A program made the translations under genes and the position numbers. DNA of 5,190 nt from Desulfobacteraceae bacterium (GTDB taxonomy: Bacteria > Desulfobacterota > Desulfobacteria > Desulfobacterales > Desulfobacteraceae): positions 1 through 5,190 of the forward strand of contig PIVQ01000545.1 in NCBI GenBank assembly GCA_003354055.1, given 5' to 3'. Positions within the stretch are counted from its first letter, which is position 1. Every line of letters begins with the position of its first letter. The notes below the pieces were generated by a model. The model searched no databases, was not told the DNA's origin, and was given only the letters and a program-made list of their open reading frames with translations. Positions 3,492 through 5,190 of the stretch are shown in pieces.

Positions 3492-4829
3492 ATGAAAAAT
3501 TGTGATTGCATTCATTGTAAAAACAACCACAAATTTGGAATGCCCTCAGAGATATTAGATGATTTTGTTTCTGGAAGGGTAACCATTTTTGCCGGTGCAG
3601 GGATAAGTACAGAGTCAAGAACTGTAATCCCAGAGACTTTTTATGATGAAGTAGCTCAAGAATTAAATATTGAGAATTGCCAGTTACCTTTTCCGGAATT
3701 AATGGAAAAGTATTGCTCAAAAATCAATGGCCGTATAAAGCTTTTAACAAAAATAAGAAATCGTTTTAAGTATGTAGAATCATTTTCAAATCTAAAAGAC
3801 AACTCAACAAGATTCCATCAAGAGCTTGCAACCTTATTCATGGCAAAAACAATCATAACCACTAATTGGGATATGTACTTTGAAGAGGTTTGCAATGCGA
3901 CTCCTTTTGTTTCGGATGAAGATCTTGTCTTTTGGGAAAACGAAGATCGAAGAGTTTTAAAAATACATGGATCTATAAATAATTATGGGTCAATTGTTGC
4001 CACGACCAGTGATTATGCTAAATGCCAAAAAAGATTGAACAATAATTTAATTGGGGGAATTTTAAAAACTCTATTCGCAACACAAACAATAATTTTTATT
4101 GGCTATTCTTTGAACGATTCAGATTTTCAAAATATTTGGGGGTTTGTATCTGAACAGATGGAAGGATTACAACGACAAGCATTTGTCGTCACGCCATTCG
4201 AAAATGAACAAGAAAGATTTAAAGATATTGGTTTAATACCCATAATTACAGACGGATCGTTTTTTTTATCTCAAATAAAACAACACTTTATTTCTACTGG
4301 AAGCATGCTATCAGATGACATTTATTGTAAAGCAGAAAGAATGCTTTCAACCCTTAAAAAAGTGCATGCAGGGACAATTGAATTATACGATTGCTCCGAT
4401 CATCCTCAAACAATAATAAATTCCTGTTATCAAGATGGAATGATTCAAGCTCTTAACCGTGCAATTACTTTAAGGGGGAGCGGCGAATATTCAAATTTAT
4501 ATATTTATCGAGGTCTGATTGAGTTCTATCTTAAATTTAAAAAAGAAAGGTTAAGGGCAAAAAGATATGAAAACGTTGCCTATATAGAAGGATACTTAGC
4601 TGGATTATATTCTTTACTCCCAATTAACGAAAATGAGCAAGAAATGGAACCGCCCCCTCTCTTTTTTGCGTTTGGTGCCGAAGAACTTCATACCATTAAT
4701 GCTTATGATAACATAATAAACGATCTACCGAATTTACATAAGGCCTCATATTTGTATACAAAAAAAATGGTTAAAAAATTATCTTCAACTAAAGGAATGT
4801 GTTTTCAACATCCACCATGGTTCAGCTAA
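3492..4829 (+). CDS. SIR2-like domain protein, candidate anti-phage NADase (445 aa)
   Basis: The start ATG follows GGAG (3483-3486) at 5 bp. Residues about 22-265 form a SIR2-like NAD+-binding domain. TIFAGAGIST (31-40) is the nucleotide-binding glycine motif. IITTNWD (121-127) carries the conserved Asn125 and Asp127. KIHGS (157-161) carries the catalytic His159. IFIGYSLNDSDF (201-212) is the late Rossmann motif seen in SIR2_2-type proteins. Related bacterial proteins (ThsA of Thoeris, DSR, SIR2-HerA and SIR2-Argonaute systems) degrade NAD+ on phage infection to abort growth; I infer a similar role. The first 13 residues carry a Cys/His cluster, C4-x-C6-x2-C9 with His8 and His13, possibly metal-binding. 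The C-terminal ~175 residues (270-445) are mostly helical and unrecognised, and may be the sensor or oligomerisation part. The protein is cytosolic, without signal or membrane segments. No HerA, Argonaute or TIR partner lies in the window. Confidence 0.88.
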   Translation: MKNCDCIHCKNNHKFGMPSEILDDFVSGRVTIFAGAGISTESRTVIPETFYDEVAQELNIENCQLPFPELMEKYCSKINGRIKLLTKIRNRFKYVESFSNLKDNSTRFHQELATLFMAKTIITTNWDMYFEEVCNATPFVSDEDLVFWENEDRRVLKIHGSINNYGSIVATTSDYAKCQKRLNNNLIGGILKTLFATQTIIFIGYSLNDSDFQNIWGFVSEQMEGLQRQAFVVTPFENEQERFKDIGLIPIITDGSFFLSQIKQHFISTGSMLSDDIYCKAERMLSTLKKVHAGTIELYDCSDHPQTIINSCYQDGMIQALNRAITLRGSGEYSNLYIYRGLIEFYLKFKKERLRAKRYENVAYIEGYLAGLYSLLPINENEQEMEPPPLFFAFGAEELHTINAYDNIINDLPNLHKASYLYTKKMVKKLSSTKGMCFQHPPWFS

Positions 4830-5190
4830 ATTGGGAACGATGAATATTAGCACAAAGTTTAAAAAGAGATCCTATTGGTACTGAAAGAATTATTCACTGC
4901 TTAGACAATTAAGGGACGAAAGATATAATTCAAAAATTCAGCTTAAATAGTCGGTTAATCCGAGTCAATGATAATTATCCTACTCAAAACCCACAATATG
5001 TTGATCATTGAAGGTCTTATCTAAAATTGTCCAACTACCATATATTGTGCCTGGCTTGAAAAACTAAAAAGCAACTTTATAGATCACTTGACGTAACAAA
5101 TCCTGATATTTCCTATTAAATTAAATACTTATCTTAATTTCAAGCAAATGTTCATTTTTGTCACGGTTCAAAAAAGAAAATCATACCAAA
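4830..5190 (+). other. Gene-free AT-rich tail, possibly a decayed gene
   Basis: No intact gene and no clear terminator are seen after the SIR2 stop. In one plus-strand frame, protein-like pieces separated by stops can be read: ILAQSLKRDPIGTERIIHCL (4844-4903), then GTKDIIQKFSLN...RLIRVNDNYPTQNPQYVDH (about 4913-5008). Stop spacing is only slightly better than expected for such AT-rich DNA, so a degenerate gene is possible but unproven. The minus strand shows nothing coding. Confidence 0.35.

Noticed and set aside
3185..5049. 12-bp inverted repeat CACAATATATGG flanking the SIR2 gene
   Set aside because: An inverted match of this length is expected by chance in AT-rich DNA over 5 kb, and similarity does not extend beyond it.

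Overview
The window looks like an accessory, mosaic part of a bacterial chromosome: a string of small, mostly unfamiliar genes, gene remnants and mobile-element debris, followed by a more AT-rich stretch with a SIR2-type gene. A phage-type ASCH gene, a group II intron end and several tiny membrane-protein genes with good Shine-Dalgarno sites fit a Gram-negative environmental bacterium. A sulfate-reducer-like deltaproteobacterium is possible, but nothing here proves a taxon.

Layout. Positions 1-138 are the 3' end of a group II intron (domain V, domain VI, branch-point A). It is followed within about 30 bp by the first ~20 codons of what looks like a phage-associated radical SAM gene, cut off near 229. 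Positions 242-1498 carry three minus-strand small genes: a 149-aa single-pass membrane protein, a 56-aa two-helix membrane protein that is easy to miss, and a 78-aa soluble protein. A plus-strand coding fragment ending at 862 overlaps the start of the first. Positions 1571-2545 hold two plus-strand units, each with the same ~38-bp sequence just before a small gene: an ASCH-domain gene whose zinc ribbon is interrupted by an in-frame TGA, and a 58-aa gene. The repeat core, encoding QSGKPLE, also occurs in diverged form at 749-772, where its differences are mostly synonymous.

From about 2620 onward the DNA is AT-rich. It encodes a small multi-helix membrane protein (2765-3052) with a plausible promoter, then, after ~440 bp without a gene, a 445-aa SIR2-like protein (3492-4829). 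That protein has the GAGIS, TTNWD and KIHGS motifs and a C-terminal domain I do not recognise. SIR2-like proteins of this kind are often NAD+-consuming anti-phage effectors. The last 360 bp have no intact gene, only a possibly decayed reading frame.

How the parts fit together (inference): this is probably a recombination-prone accessory or phage-derived region where small gene units have been brought together at short shared sequences, next to a candidate defence gene. No complete transposase, integrase or CRISPR array is visible.
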